This document shows, piece by piece, positions 9,606 to 18,544 of a DNA stretch of 55,995 nucleotides. Each line of letters starts with the position of its first letter. The stretch's first letter is position 1. The stretch lies in NCBI GenBank assembly GCA_026400355.1, contig JAPLPE010000022.1, positions 205,507 to 261,501 of the forward strand, read 5' to 3'. The translations under genes and the position numbers were made by a program. The notes under the pieces are model-generated. The model saw only the letters and a program-made list of their open reading frames with translations. It made no database searches and was not told the origin of the DNA. The stretch is from Rhodobacterales bacterium (GTDB lineage Bacteria > Pseudomonadota > Alphaproteobacteria > Rhodobacterales > Rhodobacteraceae).

Positions 9606-10637
9606 TCAGACGGATTCCGGCAGAAATAATTCAGGTCTCAAGAAATGCTGGCCAACCAGATCGGTCATCCCGTTAACTACTGAATCCGCCATCAGCCCCA
9701 CGAGATCCCGGCACAGAACCGGGAGCGGAGTCGCAATCGCCATTGTCACATAACGGTCGATCAGCGCCGACCGGCTTTCGGGCGTGATCTCATTCACGAC
9801 AAGGCTCACCTCGCCCGGTTTGCGCGCCTCGCGCAGGGCCGCAATCGCACCCTCCATACCGCCACCGGCGCAATAGATGCCGCGCAGGTCCGGGTGACGT
9901 TCCAGCAGGTCCAGTGTCGCCTCATAGGTCAATTGTCGCGTCTCGAGGTTTACAAGCGTGTCAAGTATCTGAAATTGCGGCGCATATTCGCGGAAGTAGC
10001 TGCGGAACCCGGTTTCGCGCAACTCATGCCCGTGCCAGCGGTAGCCCCCCACGAACACGGCCAACCGCCCCGGCTTGTGCGCCGCCATCGCAATAATTGA
10101 CGCCGCAATCCGCCCGACCTTGAGGTTGTTCAGCCCGAGGTAGTTCTGCCGGACACCCTGGGCAAAGTCATTCAGCAGCGCAAAAGTCGGAATCCCATGG
10201 TTCTTCAGATCAACGACAGCATCCGTGACATCCGGATGGGTGACCGCACTGGCCGCCACCGCATCTACTCGCCCCCGCATCCCGCGTATCAGTGCGACAA
10301 AGTCCGAAGGCGACTGCGACACCGAAAATTCGATGATCGCCCGTCCCTGGATCCGGGTCGATGCGTGGACGGCCGCCTCGATCTCGGTCGCAAAGGCCTG
10401 ATAGAATGCCTGTTTTTCCTTGTGCAGCACAAAGCCCAACCGCAACTCGGGCACATCGGCATGCAGCCTTTGTGCGATCAGCGGTGCCGCATGATACCCG
10501 ATCCGCGCCGCTGCAACATAAACCCGCCGCGCCGTCTCTTCCCGCACCTTCTCGCGGGCATTCAGCACCCGATCAACTGTCGCCATGCTGACCCCGGCCT
10601 CACGTGCGACATCGGTGATGGTTGGCCTCCGACCCAT
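9606..10637 (-). CDS. LacI-family transcriptional regulator of the inositol/sugar operon
   Basis: Cytoplasmic repressor. The 343-aa protein opens with the LacI helix-turn-helix (TITDVAREAGVSMATVDRVL, residues ~6-25) and hinge helix. A periplasmic-binding-like sensor domain (~60-340) follows, with LRLGFVLHKEKQAFYQAFATE at its start. The sensor resembles RbsB-type folds, fitting a sugar or polyol inducer. It is transcribed toward the inositol operon 273 bp away and carries its own operator copy, so autoregulation plus control of that operon is the natural reading. RBS AGGAG lies 6 bases before ATG. The inducer (inositol or an inosose) is inferred. Confidence 0.85.
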   Translation of the reverse strand: MGRRPTITDVAREAGVSMATVDRVLNAREKVREETARRVYVAAARIGYHAAPLIAQRLHADVPELRLGFVLHKEKQAFYQAFATEIEAAVHASTRIQGRAIIEFSVSQSPSDFVALIRGMRGRVDAVAASAVTHPDVTDAVVDLKNHGIPTFALLNDFAQGVRQNYLGLNNLKVGRIAASIIAMAAHKPGRLAVFVGGYRWHGHELRETGFRSYFREYAPQFQILDTLVNLETRQLTYEATLDLLERHPDLRGIYCAGGGMEGAIAALREARKPGEVSLVVNEITPESRSALIDRYVTMAIATPLPVLCRDLVGLMADSVVNGMTDLVGQHFLRPELFLPESV

Positions 10638-10668
10638 GATGGCTCCTGAAGTAGTTCCGTCAGATTAC

Positions 10669-10684
10669 CCATCATTCTTGATGG
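10669..10684. promoter_or_regulatory. LacI-type operator in the regulator's own promoter
   Basis: CCATCATTCTTGATGG has perfect 6-base arms around TTCT, 31 bp upstream of the regulator start at 10637. On the minus strand TTGGCA (~10714-10719) could act as a -35 box just upstream, placing the operator over the promoter. See 9450-9465 for the matching site. Confidence 0.65.
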
Positions 10685-10957
10685 TTTTTGACGAAATGCC
10701 AAGCTGTCATCTTGGGGTGCCCACTCCAGGCCGCTATGGCAATCCCATCAACGTCCCCCTCCGCCGTTTCAATGAATCCTGCGGGCCGCAGAAAGAAACC
10801 GCAACTTGGCACGGCGCAGCAGCGTTCCTATCGAGGAAGGAGGCTGCGCTGTCGAAACCGGACGGCCAGCGGAGTGTTACAACGCCAGTTTGCCGCGCCA
10901 GAACATGAAAGTGTCAACGCAACGCGCGGCCCCCCGGTCGCAGAAAGTCTCTAGGAA
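10685..10957. other. Non-coding gap between lacI-type gene and the mocE region
   Basis: About 270 bases with no gene I can support; the open frames here are short, with no ribosome binding site and no recognisable protein features. It presumably holds the promoter of the plus-strand mocE-like gene, but I see no confident -35/-10 pair. Confidence 0.4.
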
Positions 10958-11080
10958 ATGTCGCCCGCCCAGACACGAAAACCGCGCCACCAGGACTACG
11001 TGTTTCACCGCGAACTGCCGCCCACCGCGCGGCCCTATCGCGAAGATTTCCATGTGGCAGCGCTTGGCGCTGCCGAGTAG
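10958..11080 (+). CDS. Possible 40-aa small protein or gene remnant upstream of mocE
   Basis: A 40-codon frame (begins MSPAQTRKPRHQDYV, ends DFHVAALGAAE) runs from ATG 10958 to TAG 11080, 34 bp before the mocE-like start. An in-frame TAG directly upstream of the ATG bounds it, with a weak AGGAA before the start. The composition looks protein-like (DYVFHRELPPTARPYREDFH). I do not recognise it. It may be a real small protein, or the tail of a lost partner gene, since mocE-type ferredoxins usually follow a desaturase/oxygenase gene. Confidence 0.25.
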   Translation: MSPAQTRKPRHQDYVFHRELPPTARPYREDFHVAALGAAE

Positions 11081-11114
11081 AACCGTTTCGAACGTGCCTG
11101 AAGGAGGACGATAA

Positions 11115-11429
11115 ATGGCCGAGTGGGTCGATGCATGCCCGGTGGACGAGATCGAGGAAGAGGACGTGATGCGCTGGGATCACGGGGGCAAGACGTATGC
11201 CATTTACCATTCGCCCGACGGAGAATTCTTCTGCACGGACGGGCTTTGCACCCACGAGAACGTCCACCTCGCGGGGGGGCTGGTCATGGATTATGTCATT
11301 GAATGCCCCAAGCATAACGGTCAGTTTGACTACCGCACCGGGGCGGCAAAGCGCGCCCCTGTCTGTGTAAGCCTCAAGACCTACCCGGCCAGGATCGAAG
11401 GTGACCGGGTCTGGGTCCAGGTGGGCTGA
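11115..11429 (+). CDS. MocE-like Rieske [2Fe-2S] ferredoxin
   Basis: Small soluble electron carrier, 104 aa, with the complete Rieske cluster motif: Cys45-x-His47 (CTHEN) and Cys64-x2-His67 (CPKHN). AAGGAGG sits 8 bases before ATG 11115, a strong ribosome binding site. The family includes MocE of rhizopine (inosamine) catabolism and the ferredoxins of ring or alkyl hydroxylases, and normally serves a membrane desaturase-like oxygenase. No oxygenase or ferredoxin reductase gene is adjacent, so its partner must be elsewhere (the desaturase at 47466 is one distant possibility). The nearness to inositol genes is interesting given MocE's inositol-derivative link, but that is context only. Confidence 0.85.
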   Translation: MAEWVDACPVDEIEEEDVMRWDHGGKTYAIYHSPDGEFFCTDGLCTHENVHLAGGLVMDYVIECPKHNGQFDYRTGAAKRAPVCVSLKTYPARIEGDRVWVQVG

Positions 11430-11435
11430 ACCTGC

Positions 11436-12131
11436 TCAGGCCGGACCGATCTCCAGATTGACGGGTGCAAGCCCGTCAATCGCCCCGGCCAGATGGTCGC
11501 CAGGGACAACTGCCCCCACACCGGCCGGCGTGCCCGTCATGATGATGTCGCCTGCGTCAAGATGATAGAGGGTTGACAGGTGGCTGATGATCCCGGCCAC
11601 ATCCCAGACCATGTCCGACAGCAGTGCCTCTTGCCTTTTCGCACCGTTAACCGTCAGCCGGATCGCCTGTGGCCCAACCGGCGGCACATCCAAAGCAGGC
11701 GTCAGGGCCCCGATCACGGCGGACCCTTCGAAATCCTTGCCCGTGTCCCAAGGCCGCCGCTTGTCTTTGGCCTCGCCCTGCAGATCGCGCCGCGTCATGT
11801 CGAGACCTGTGGCATAGCCAAAGACCACCCGCAGCGCCTGTTCCGTGCTGACCCGGAAGGCCGGCGCGCCAAGCGCCACGACAAGTTCAACCTCGTGATG
11901 CAGGTCTTGTGTGCCGGGCGGATACGGAAGCACCGCGCCCGACTGCAAGAGCGCATGTGCGGACTTGGTAAAGTAGAAGGGCTTCTCCCGGTCAACCGCG
12001 CCCCCCATCTCAGCAGCATGGGCGGCATAATTGCGCCCAACGCAGAAGATGCGCGCGACGGGATAAAGCCCGGCTTCCCCCGAGATGGACAGGGCCGGCT
12101 GCTGACGGGGGGGAAAGACATAGTCGTTCAT
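11436..12131 (-). CDS. Fumarylacetoacetate hydrolase family protein
   Basis: A 231-aa single-domain FAH-fold enzyme. Predicted metal ligands are Glu80 and Glu82 (HHEVEL) and Asp111 (GLDMTRRD); GRNYAAHA, KPFYFTKSA and GDIIMTGTPAGVG are family hallmarks. Close relatives are fumarylpyruvate hydrolases, acylpyruvases and oxaloacetate decarboxylases, so C-C cleavage or decarboxylation of a small keto-acid is expected; the substrate cannot be assigned. I start it at 12131 (MNDYVFPP), with GAGG 6 bases upstream; the open frame to 12218 adds 29 residues without family features. It converges on the mocE-like gene (6-bp gap) and diverges from the metallohydrolase gene. Confidence 0.85.
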   Translation of the reverse strand: MNDYVFPPRQQPALSISGEAGLYPVARIFCVGRNYAAHAAEMGGAVDREKPFYFTKSAHALLQSGAVLPYPPGTQDLHHEVELVVALGAPAFRVSTEQALRVVFGYATGLDMTRRDLQGEAKDKRRPWDTGKDFEGSAVIGALTPALDVPPVGPQAIRLTVNGAKRQEALLSDMVWDVAGIISHLSTLYHLDAGDIIMTGTPAGVGAVVPGDHLAGAIDGLAPVNLEIGPA

Positions 12132-12263
12132 GAGAACCTCGGGAGTGATTTCCGGCAAAGGTGACCGGGAAGCGCCGCCAAGGCAAGCGGCGCACTTGCC
12201 AGAAACATGAACGAACACTTATGCTTTGCCCCATACAGGCGCCCCAGAATGATCGGATCCGCG

Positions 12264-13148
12264 ATGACAGCCTCGCCTGCCCCAGACCGCCAAAGGCCCG
12301 CGGTCACAGGGTTTTTTGACCCTCAGACCAATACGATAAGCTATGTCGTGCGTGATCCGGCAGGGACCGGTTGCGCGGTGATCGATTCCGTCCTCGACAT
12401 TGACTATGCCGCCGGGCGGATCACCCATGACAATGCCGACCGCATCATCGCCTTCATACAGGACAATGGCCTGACGCTCGAATGGCTGATCGAAACCCAT
12501 GTCCATGCCGACCACCTGTCCGCCGCGCCCTATATTCAGAACCATTGCGGAGGAAAGACAGGGATTGGCGCGAACATCACCATGGTGCAGGATACCTTCG
12601 GCAAGGTGTTCAACGAAGGGACCGAGTTCCAGCGCGACGGGTCACAGTTTGGCCAGTTGTTCATGGACGGCGATACCTACCGGATAGGCTCGCTCAATGC
12701 GCTCGTCCTGCACACCCCTGGCCACACTCCGGCCTGCATGACACATGTGGTGGGCGATGCGGCCTTTGTTGGCGACACGCTTTTCATGCCTGACGGCGGG
12801 TCGGCCCGCGCCGATTTCCCTGGTGGCGATGCCGGGCAACTTTACGATTCGATCCAGCGCGTGCTGGCCCTGCCCGACGACACCCGCCTGTTCATGTGCC
12901 ACGACTACGGCCCGAACGGCCGCGATATCCGCTGGGAAACCTCGGTTGCCGAGGAAAAGGCCCACAACATCCATGTCGGTGGCGGCAAGACCCGGGAAGA
13001 GTTCGTGGCCTTCCGCGAGGCGCGGGACAAGACGCTTGCAATGCCGAAACTCATTATCCCGTCGCTTCAGGTGAACATCCGGGCGGGGGAGATTCCGACG
13101 GACGATTCGGGCCGCCCCATGCTGAAAGTGCCGCTCAACGGGCTCTGA
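12264..13148 (+). CDS. MBL-fold metallohydrolase, ETHE1/persulfide-dioxygenase-like
   Basis: A 294-aa metallo-beta-lactamase-fold enzyme with THVHADH at 78-84, His154 (HTPGHTP), Asp171 (VGDTLF) and His213 (CHDYGP). The segment SARADFPGGDA resembles the corresponding loop of ETHE1 and Blh-type persulfide dioxygenases, which oxidise glutathione persulfide using one iron. Glyoxalase II is the alternative, but the order and spacing of motifs favour the ETHE1 group. The start is uncertain: ATGs exist at 12207, 12249 and 12264. I chose 12264 because family homology begins just after it (VTGFFDPQTNT); no site has a good Shine-Dalgarno. No sulfurtransferase or BigR gene adjoins it. Confidence 0.82.
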   Translation: MTASPAPDRQRPAVTGFFDPQTNTISYVVRDPAGTGCAVIDSVLDIDYAAGRITHDNADRIIAFIQDNGLTLEWLIETHVHADHLSAAPYIQNHCGGKTGIGANITMVQDTFGKVFNEGTEFQRDGSQFGQLFMDGDTYRIGSLNALVLHTPGHTPACMTHVVGDAAFVGDTLFMPDGGSARADFPGGDAGQLYDSIQRVLALPDDTRLFMCHDYGPNGRDIRWETSVAEEKAHNIHVGGGKTREEFVAFREARDKTLAMPKLIIPSLQVNIRAGEIPTDDSGRPMLKVPLNGL

Positions 13149-13220
13149 CGGGAACGCCTGCCGCTACTGCGGACCCTCCGGGGTATGTAATTCTGTGACA
13201 ACGAAACCTACCACTCCTTT

Positions 13221-13287
13221 GGCTTCTTTGTTGTCCAATTACCTCGGGGGGTGAAGCCAGAGGCCTAGGGGGGCGGCGCCCCCCTAG
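13221..13287. repeat. GC-rich intergenic repeat, copy 1, with terminator-like hairpin
   Basis: Lies between the converging metallohydrolase and hutU genes. It shares the pattern TTCTTTG...TACCTC(G/A)GGGGG followed by a GC-rich hairpin with copies at 31147, 47252 and 48494. The hairpin here is exact: CTAGGGGGGC (13265-13274), loop GGC, GCCCCCCTAG (13278-13287), and it covers the hutU stop codon. A bidirectional terminator role is plausible. Confidence 0.6.
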
Positions 13288-14981
13288 AGCCTGCCGATAC
13301 CGGGCAGGTTCAGGTCATGTTCGCGGGCGCAATCCAGAGCGATGTCATAGCCCGCGTCGGCATGGCGCATGACCCCTGTGGCCGGATCGTTCCACAGCAC
13401 ATTGTTCAGCCGCCGCGCCGCATCCGGCGTCCCGTCCGCCACGATGACCATGCCTGAATGCTGGCTGAAGCCCATGCCCACGCCTCCACCGTGGTGGAGC
13501 GAAACCCAAGTTGCGCCGGAAGCTGTGTTGAGGAGTGCGTTCAGCAGCGGCCAGTCCGACACAGCGTCGGACCCGTCCTTCATCGCCTCGGTCTCGCGGT
13601 TCGGGCTCGCCACAGAACCTGAGTCGAGATGGTCGCGACCGATGACGATGGGCGCCTTGAGTTCGCCGCACGCCACCATGTCGTTGAACATGAGGCCCGC
13701 GCGGTGCCGGTCGCCCAGACCGATCCAGCAGATACGGGCGGGCAGGCCCTGAAACGCGATGCGCTCACCCGCCATGTCGAGCCAGCGGTGCAGGTGAGCG
13801 TTGTCGGGGAAAAGGCGCTTCATGGCGACGTCGGTCTTGCGGATATCTTCGGGGTCGCCCGAAAGCGCCACCCAGCGGAACGGGCCGATGCCGCGGCAGA
13901 ACAGCGGGCGGATGTAGGCCGGCACGAAGCCGGGGAAAGCGAACGCGTTTTCAAGCCCTTCGTCCTGTGCGACCTGCCGGATGTTGTTGCCGTAGTCCAG
14001 CGTCGGCACGCCCGCGTTCCAGAAATCGACCATCGCCGCGACATGGGCCTTCATTGACCGGCGCGCAGCCTTTTCGACCGCTTTCGGTTCAGTTTCCTGA
14101 CGGGCCCGCCATTCGGCAACGGTCCAGCCCTGCGGCAGGTAGCCGTGCAGCGGATCATGGGCCGACGTCTGGTCGGTCACGATATCGGGGCGCGGTCCGC
14201 CGGCCTTCATGCGGGAGAAAACCTCGAGGAAGACGTCGGCGGCATTACCGAGGAGGCCGACCGACTTGGCCTCGCCCTTTGCCGTCCAGTCTGCAATCAT
14301 CGCAAGCGCGTCGTCAAGCGTCTGCGCCTTTGCGTCAAGATAGCGGGTGCGGATGCGGAAATCGATCCGCGTCTCGTCGCATTCGACTGCCAGGCAGCAG
14401 GCCCCAGCCATCACGGCGGCCAACGGCTGGGCGCCACCCATGCCACCAAGGCCCCCGGTCAGGATCCAGCGGCCGGTGAGGTTTCCGTCGTAATGCTGGC
14501 GCCCGGCCTCGGCAAAGGTTTCGTATGTACCCTGCACGATGCCCTGCGTCCCGATATAGATCCAGGACCCCGCTGTCATCTGTCCGTACATGGCGAGCCC
14601 GCGTTTATCGAGTTCGTTGAAATGGTCCCAGGTGGCCCAATGCGGTACGAGGTTGGAGTTGGCGATCAGGACGCGGGGTGCGTCCTTGTGGGTGCGAAAT
14701 ACGCCGACGGGTTTGCCGGACTGGACGAGCAGGGTCTGATCGCTTTCCAGATCCTTGAGCGCCCCGACGATCTTGTCGAAATCGGCCCAGGTGCGTGCCG
14801 CCCGGCCAATGCCGCCGTAGACGACCAGCTCATGGGGGTTTTCGGCGACGTCAGGGTGCAGGTTGTTCATGAGCATCCGCATCGGCGCCTCGGTCAGCCA
14901 GCTTTTTGCGGTGATCGTGGTGCCGGTGGCGGGATAGATGTCGCGGATGTTGTGGCGTGGGCCAGAACTCTTGTCGGTCAT
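13284..14981 (-). CDS. hutU: Urocanate hydratase
   Basis: Second step of histidine degradation: adds water to urocanate to give imidazolonepropionate, using tightly bound NAD+ as electrophile. The 565-aa protein has full family length. The NAD-binding glycine motif GLGGMGG is at 177-183, and the active-site cysteine region [15 protein letters not shown] lies at about residue 415-430. It is the last gene of the minus-strand hut operon and its start overlaps the hutG stop (ATGA at 14978-14981). Its own stop lies within the hairpin of repeat copy 1. Confidence 0.97.
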   Translation of the reverse strand: MTDKSSGPRHNIRDIYPATGTTITAKSWLTEAPMRMLMNNLHPDVAENPHELVVYGGIGRAARTWADFDKIVGALKDLESDQTLLVQSGKPVGVFRTHKDAPRVLIANSNLVPHWATWDHFNELDKRGLAMYGQMTAGSWIYIGTQGIVQGTYETFAEAGRQHYDGNLTGRWILTGGLGGMGGAQPLAAVMAGACCLAVECDETRIDFRIRTRYLDAKAQTLDDALAMIADWTAKGEAKSVGLLGNAADVFLEVFSRMKAGGPRPDIVTDQTSAHDPLHGYLPQGWTVAEWRARQETEPKAVEKAARRSMKAHVAAMVDFWNAGVPTLDYGNNIRQVAQDEGLENAFAFPGFVPAYIRPLFCRGIGPFRWVALSGDPEDIRKTDVAMKRLFPDNAHLHRWLDMAGERIAFQGLPARICWIGLGDRHRAGLMFNDMVACGELKAPIVIGRDHLDSGSVASPNRETEAMKDGSDAVSDWPLLNALLNTASGATWVSLHHGGGVGMGFSQHSGMVIVADGTPDAARRLNNVLWNDPATGVMRHADAGYDIALDCAREHDLNLPGIGRL

Positions 14982-15778
14982 GAGGGCACCTTGAGAGAGG
15001 GGGCGAGGGCGGCGAGATCGTGGAGAATCGCGGAGAGGATGGGGCGCAGGCGCGTGGCCTTGGTTTCGTCATAGGCGAAGGGGGCATATTCGGTCTTCAG
15101 ATGAGTGGACTGGGCCAGTTCCATTTGAATCGCGTGGACGCCTTTGGCAGGGTTTCCGTAGTGGCGGGTGGTCCAGCCGCCTTTGAAGCGCCCGTTCAGG
15201 ACAGAGGTGTAGCCCAGGGCCCTTTGGCAGGCTTCACATGTGACTTGTGCAATTCTGGGATCACATGAGGTCCCGGAATTCGTCCCAATGTTGAAATCCG
15301 GCAAGCGGCCTTCGAACAGAAAGGAGATCCGAGACCGGATCGAGTGGCAGTCCCAGAGTATCACCGTGCCATGCAGCGCCCGGACGCGGTCGAGTTCAGC
15401 GCTGAGTGCCGCATGGTAAGGTGCGTGAAACTCCGCCGTACGGATTGCGATCTCCCCGGGCGTTGGGGCCTGAGTCCAGATCAGGTTGCCGTCGAAATCC
15501 GTGTCAGAGACGAGGCCGGTTGTATTCTGGCCGGGGTAGAGACTTTCGTCCCCCGGCGCGCGGTTGGCGTCGACGACGTAGCGGTGGGACGTGGCGCGTA
15601 CGGTCGTGGCACCAGGCAGGAGGCGGTCATAAAGGCGGTGGATGTGCCAGTCGGTATCGGCAAGTTCCCTGCCCCGGTCGTTCAAGAGCGCCCAGATATC
15701 GGGTGGCACATGGGTGCCCGTATGGGGCAGGCCCAGTACGATGGGGCTATCGCCTTGGGAAACCTCGACCGGCATCAT
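14978..15778 (-). CDS. hutG: N-formylglutamate amidohydrolase
   Basis: Final step of the five-step histidine route: hydrolyses N-formyl-L-glutamate to glutamate and formate. The 266-aa protein belongs to the FGase family, with conserved stretches [11 protein letters not shown] near the N-terminus, [19 protein letters not shown], and [11 protein letters not shown], which supply likely zinc ligands. It fits with hutF (formiminoglutamate deiminase) at 18545, which makes its substrate; a formiminoglutamase of the arginase family is absent. It overlaps hutH and hutU by ATGA. The start could be either of two adjacent Met codons. Confidence 0.93.
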   Translation of the reverse strand: MMPVEVSQGDSPIVLGLPHTGTHVPPDIWALLNDRGRELADTDWHIHRLYDRLLPGATTVRATSHRYVVDANRAPGDESLYPGQNTTGLVSDTDFDGNLIWTQAPTPGEIAIRTAEFHAPYHAALSAELDRVRALHGTVILWDCHSIRSRISFLFEGRLPDFNIGTNSGTSCDPRIAQVTCEACQRALGYTSVLNGRFKGGWTTRHYGNPAKGVHAIQMELAQSTHLKTEYAPFAYDETKATRLRPILSAILHDLAALAPSLKVPS

Positions 15779-17289
15779 AGTCTGGCCGCCTGAACAAGAG
15801 CGCCGCTTGTGATGAGGGCTGCGGCTGCAGCGATGTCAGGGGCCATGTAGCGGTCTTGGCCGAGGCTCGGGATATCGGCACGAATCCGGGCCATGGCAGA
15901 TTGGAGCGCGGGACTGGTGACGAGGGGGGCGCGGAATTCGATACCTTGGGCGGCGCAGATCATTTCGACGCCAAGGATGACGGACAGGTTCTGGTTCATC
16001 TTGCGCAGGCGCCGGGCTGCATGGGCGGCCATGCTGACGTGATCTTCCTGATTGGCGCTGGTGGGTGTTGAATCAGTGGAACAGGGGTTCGCCAGATGTT
16101 TGTTTTCACTCATCAACGCGGCCGTGGTAACTTCGGCGATCATCAGGCCGGAGTTCAGGCCCGGTTCCGGTGTCAGGAACGGCGGCAGGTCAAACGACAA
16201 GGTCGGATCGACCATCAGCGCCACGCGCCGCTGGGCAATCGCGCCGATTTCCGAGATGGCGATGGCGATCTGGTCGGCGGCAAAGGCCACGGGTTCGGCG
16301 TGGAAATTGCCGCCCGAAACGATCAGCCCTTCGTCGACGAGGACGAGGGGGTTGTCGGTGACCGCGTTGGCCTCGATCTCCAAGGTGTTGGCGGCGAATT
16401 CGAGCAGGTCCATCGCGGCGCCGGTCACCTGCGGCTGGCAGCGGATGCAGTAGGGGTCCTGCACGCGGGTATCGCCTTCGCGGTGGCTTTCGCGGATGAC
16501 GCTGCCCTCCATCAACTGCCGCATGAGCGCGGCGACACGGATCTGACCGGGGTGGCCGCGGAGCGTGTGGATTGCGGCGACGAGGGGGGCGGTAGAGCCC
16601 ATGATCGCGTCGGTCGAGAGGGCCGAGGTGACGATGGCACCAAGGGCGGCGCGTTTGGCGTCATAGAGACCAGTCAGCGCACAAGCCGTTGAAAACTGGG
16701 TGCCGTTGATGAGGGCGAGCCCCTCTTTCGGGCCAAGCGTTACGGGGGTCAGGCCCGCGCGGTGCATGGCCTCGCCACCCGGCAGGGTCTGATCGCCCAG
16801 CCGCGCCTCGCCTTCGCCGATCATGACTGCGGCCATATGGGCGAGCGGCGCAAGATCGCCCGACGCACCGACAGAGCCTTGGCCGGGGATGACAGGGGTG
16901 ACGCCCCTGGCCAGCATGTCCTCCAGGCAGGCGATGATCTCCCACCGCACGCCCGAGGCACCACGGCCGAGGGAAAGCAATTTCAGGACCATCATCAGGC
17001 GGGTCGAGGCGGTGTCGAGCGGTTCGCCCACCCCGCAGCAGTGGGACAGGATCAGGTTGCGCTGGAGAGCAGCCGTGTCCTTGGACGCGATCTTGACCGA
17101 GGCCAGTTTGCCGAAGCCGGTGTTGACGCCATAGACGGCGTCCGTCCCGGCGGCCGCGCGGGCCACAAGGGCGGCGGCAGCCTTGATCGCAGGACGGGCT
17201 GCGGGGTCGAGCCGGGCGGCAAGGCCCTGTCGCCACAGGGCTTCCAACTGGTCCAGGGTGGCGGCACCGGGGGTGAGGGTGAGGGTCAC
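15775..17289 (-). CDS. hutH: Histidine ammonia-lyase
   Basis: Removes ammonia from L-histidine to give urocanate, the committed step. The 504-aa protein contains Ala142-Ser143-Gly144 within [16 protein letters not shown], the tripeptide that cyclises to the MIO electrophile; Ser143 is at the same number as in the well-studied Pseudomonas enzyme. The glycine-rich substrate loop [11 protein letters not shown] is at about 53-63. It starts with GTG, overlapping the hutI stop as GTGA (17286-17289), and overlaps hutG by ATGA, so hutI-hutH-hutG-hutU is a fully coupled series. Confidence 0.97.
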   Translation of the reverse strand: MTLTLTPGAATLDQLEALWRQGLAARLDPAARPAIKAAAALVARAAAGTDAVYGVNTGFGKLASVKIASKDTAALQRNLILSHCCGVGEPLDTASTRLMMVLKLLSLGRGASGVRWEIIACLEDMLARGVTPVIPGQGSVGASGDLAPLAHMAAVMIGEGEARLGDQTLPGGEAMHRAGLTPVTLGPKEGLALINGTQFSTACALTGLYDAKRAALGAIVTSALSTDAIMGSTAPLVAAIHTLRGHPGQIRVAALMRQLMEGSVIRESHREGDTRVQDPYCIRCQPQVTGAAMDLLEFAANTLEIEANAVTDNPLVLVDEGLIVSGGNFHAEPVAFAADQIAIAISEIGAIAQRRVALMVDPTLSFDLPPFLTPEPGLNSGLMIAEVTTAALMSENKHLANPCSTDSTPTSANQEDHVSMAAHAARRLRKMNQNLSVILGVEMICAAQGIEFRAPLVTSPALQSAMARIRADIPSLGQDRYMAPDIAAAAALITSGALVQAARL

Positions 17290-18464
17290 AGAGTGCCTCC
17301 GTAGATGCGTTTGTAGAGAGGGTTAAAGCCGATGCGGTAGCAGAGTTCGGCCGGGGTTTCGGCGTTCCAGACGCAGAGGTCTGCGCGGTGGTCGGGGGCG
17401 ATGCGGCCCCTGTCGGTCAGGCCAAGGGCGCGGGCGGCGTTTGTGGTGACTGCGTCCAACGCCTCGGTCGGGGTGAGGCGGAAGAGGGTGCAGCCCATGT
17501 TCATGGTGACCAATAGTGAGGTAAGCGGCGAAGAGCCGGGATTGCAATCGGTCGAGAGCGCCATGGGCACGCCATTGGCGCGGAAGGCGGCGATGGGGGG
17601 CAGTTGCGTTTCGCAGAGCGTGTAGAAGGCACCGGGCAGGATTACGGCGACGGTGCCCGAGGCAGCCATGAGGGCTGCGTCAGCCTCGGTCGCGTATTCA
17701 AGATGGTCGGCGGACAGCGCCTTGTAACGGCAAGCGAGCGCCGTGCCGCCCATGTGGGAGAGTTGTTCGGCGTGGAGTTTCACAGGCAGACCAAGGGTTT
17801 GGGCCTTGTCAAAGACGCGGGCGATCTGGGCGGGGGTGAAGGCGATGTTTTCGCAGAACCCGTCCACAGCATCGACGAGACCTTCGGAATGGGCCTGTTC
17901 CAGTGCGGGCAGACAGAGGTCGGTCAGATAGTCATCGGGGCGGCCCTTGTGGTCGGGCGGGATGGCGTGGGCGCCAAGGAAGGTGGTCCTGACGGTGATC
18001 GCGCGGCGCTGAGCGATGGCACGGGCGGCGCGGAGCATGTTGAGTTCGGTCGAGATATCAAGGCCGTAGCCGGACTTGATTTCGAGGGTGGTGACGCCTT
18101 CGGCGATCAGCGCATCGACGCGGGGCAGCGCGGCGGTGATAAGGTCTTCGAAACTGGACGCGCGGGTGGCGGTCAGGGTCGAGAGGATGCCGCCGCCGGA
18201 TTGGGCGATTTCGGTGTATGTCGCGCCGTGAAGGCGCATTTCGAACTCGGCGGCGCGGTGGCCGCCGTGGACGATATGGGTGTGGCAGTCGATCAGGCCG
18301 GGGGTGAGAAGGCGGCCCCCAAGGTCGGTGCGTTCGTGGTTGTAATACGTCTGCGGCAGGGTGGCCTCAGAGCCGGACCAGAGGATCGTCTCGCCTTTTG
18401 TGACCACGGCTCCCCGGTCGATGAGCGTCTCGGGCGTGGCAATACAGGCGTTTCCGAGGATCAT
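17286..18464 (-). CDS. hutI: Imidazolonepropionase
   Basis: Opens the imidazolone ring to give N-formimino-L-glutamate, step 3 of histidine breakdown. The 392-aa amidohydrolase-fold enzyme has [10 protein letters not shown] with metal ligands His61 and His63, His231 in [16 protein letters not shown] at 252-258, and Asp306 in STDCNPGSS, all standard for the family. It is the first gene of the minus-strand hut operon, transcribed away from hutF across an 80-bp region holding a HutC-type operator. Confidence 0.96.
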   Translation of the reverse strand: MILGNACIATPETLIDRGAVVTKGETILWSGSEATLPQTYYNHERTDLGGRLLTPGLIDCHTHIVHGGHRAAEFEMRLHGATYTEIAQSGGGILSTLTATRASSFEDLITAALPRVDALIAEGVTTLEIKSGYGLDISTELNMLRAARAIAQRRAITVRTTFLGAHAIPPDHKGRPDDYLTDLCLPALEQAHSEGLVDAVDGFCENIAFTPAQIARVFDKAQTLGLPVKLHAEQLSHMGGTALACRYKALSADHLEYATEADAALMAASGTVAVILPGAFYTLCETQLPPIAAFRANGVPMALSTDCNPGSSPLTSLLVTMNMGCTLFRLTPTEALDAVTTNAARALGLTDRGRIAPDHRADLCVWNAETPAELCYRIGFNPLYKRIYGGTL

Positions 18465-18504
18465 GATGCGCGGGGCCGCTTGCTTTCGGGGTTGTCCGCG
18501 ATAT

Positions 18505-18518
18505 TATGTCTGTACATA
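18505..18518. promoter_or_regulatory. HutC-type operator between hutI and hutF
   Basis: TATGTCTGTACATA is a palindrome with 5-base arms; its core TGTCTGTACA differs at one base from TGTATGTACA, the core I recall for pseudomonad HutC operators. It sits midway between the divergent hutI and hutF starts and overlaps the ATG at 18506, which argues that hutF really begins downstream at GTG 18545. One site could repress both hut transcription units until urocanate binds HutC. Confidence 0.65.
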
Positions 18519-18544
18519 TTAACAGAGTCAAGGCGGGTCGGATC

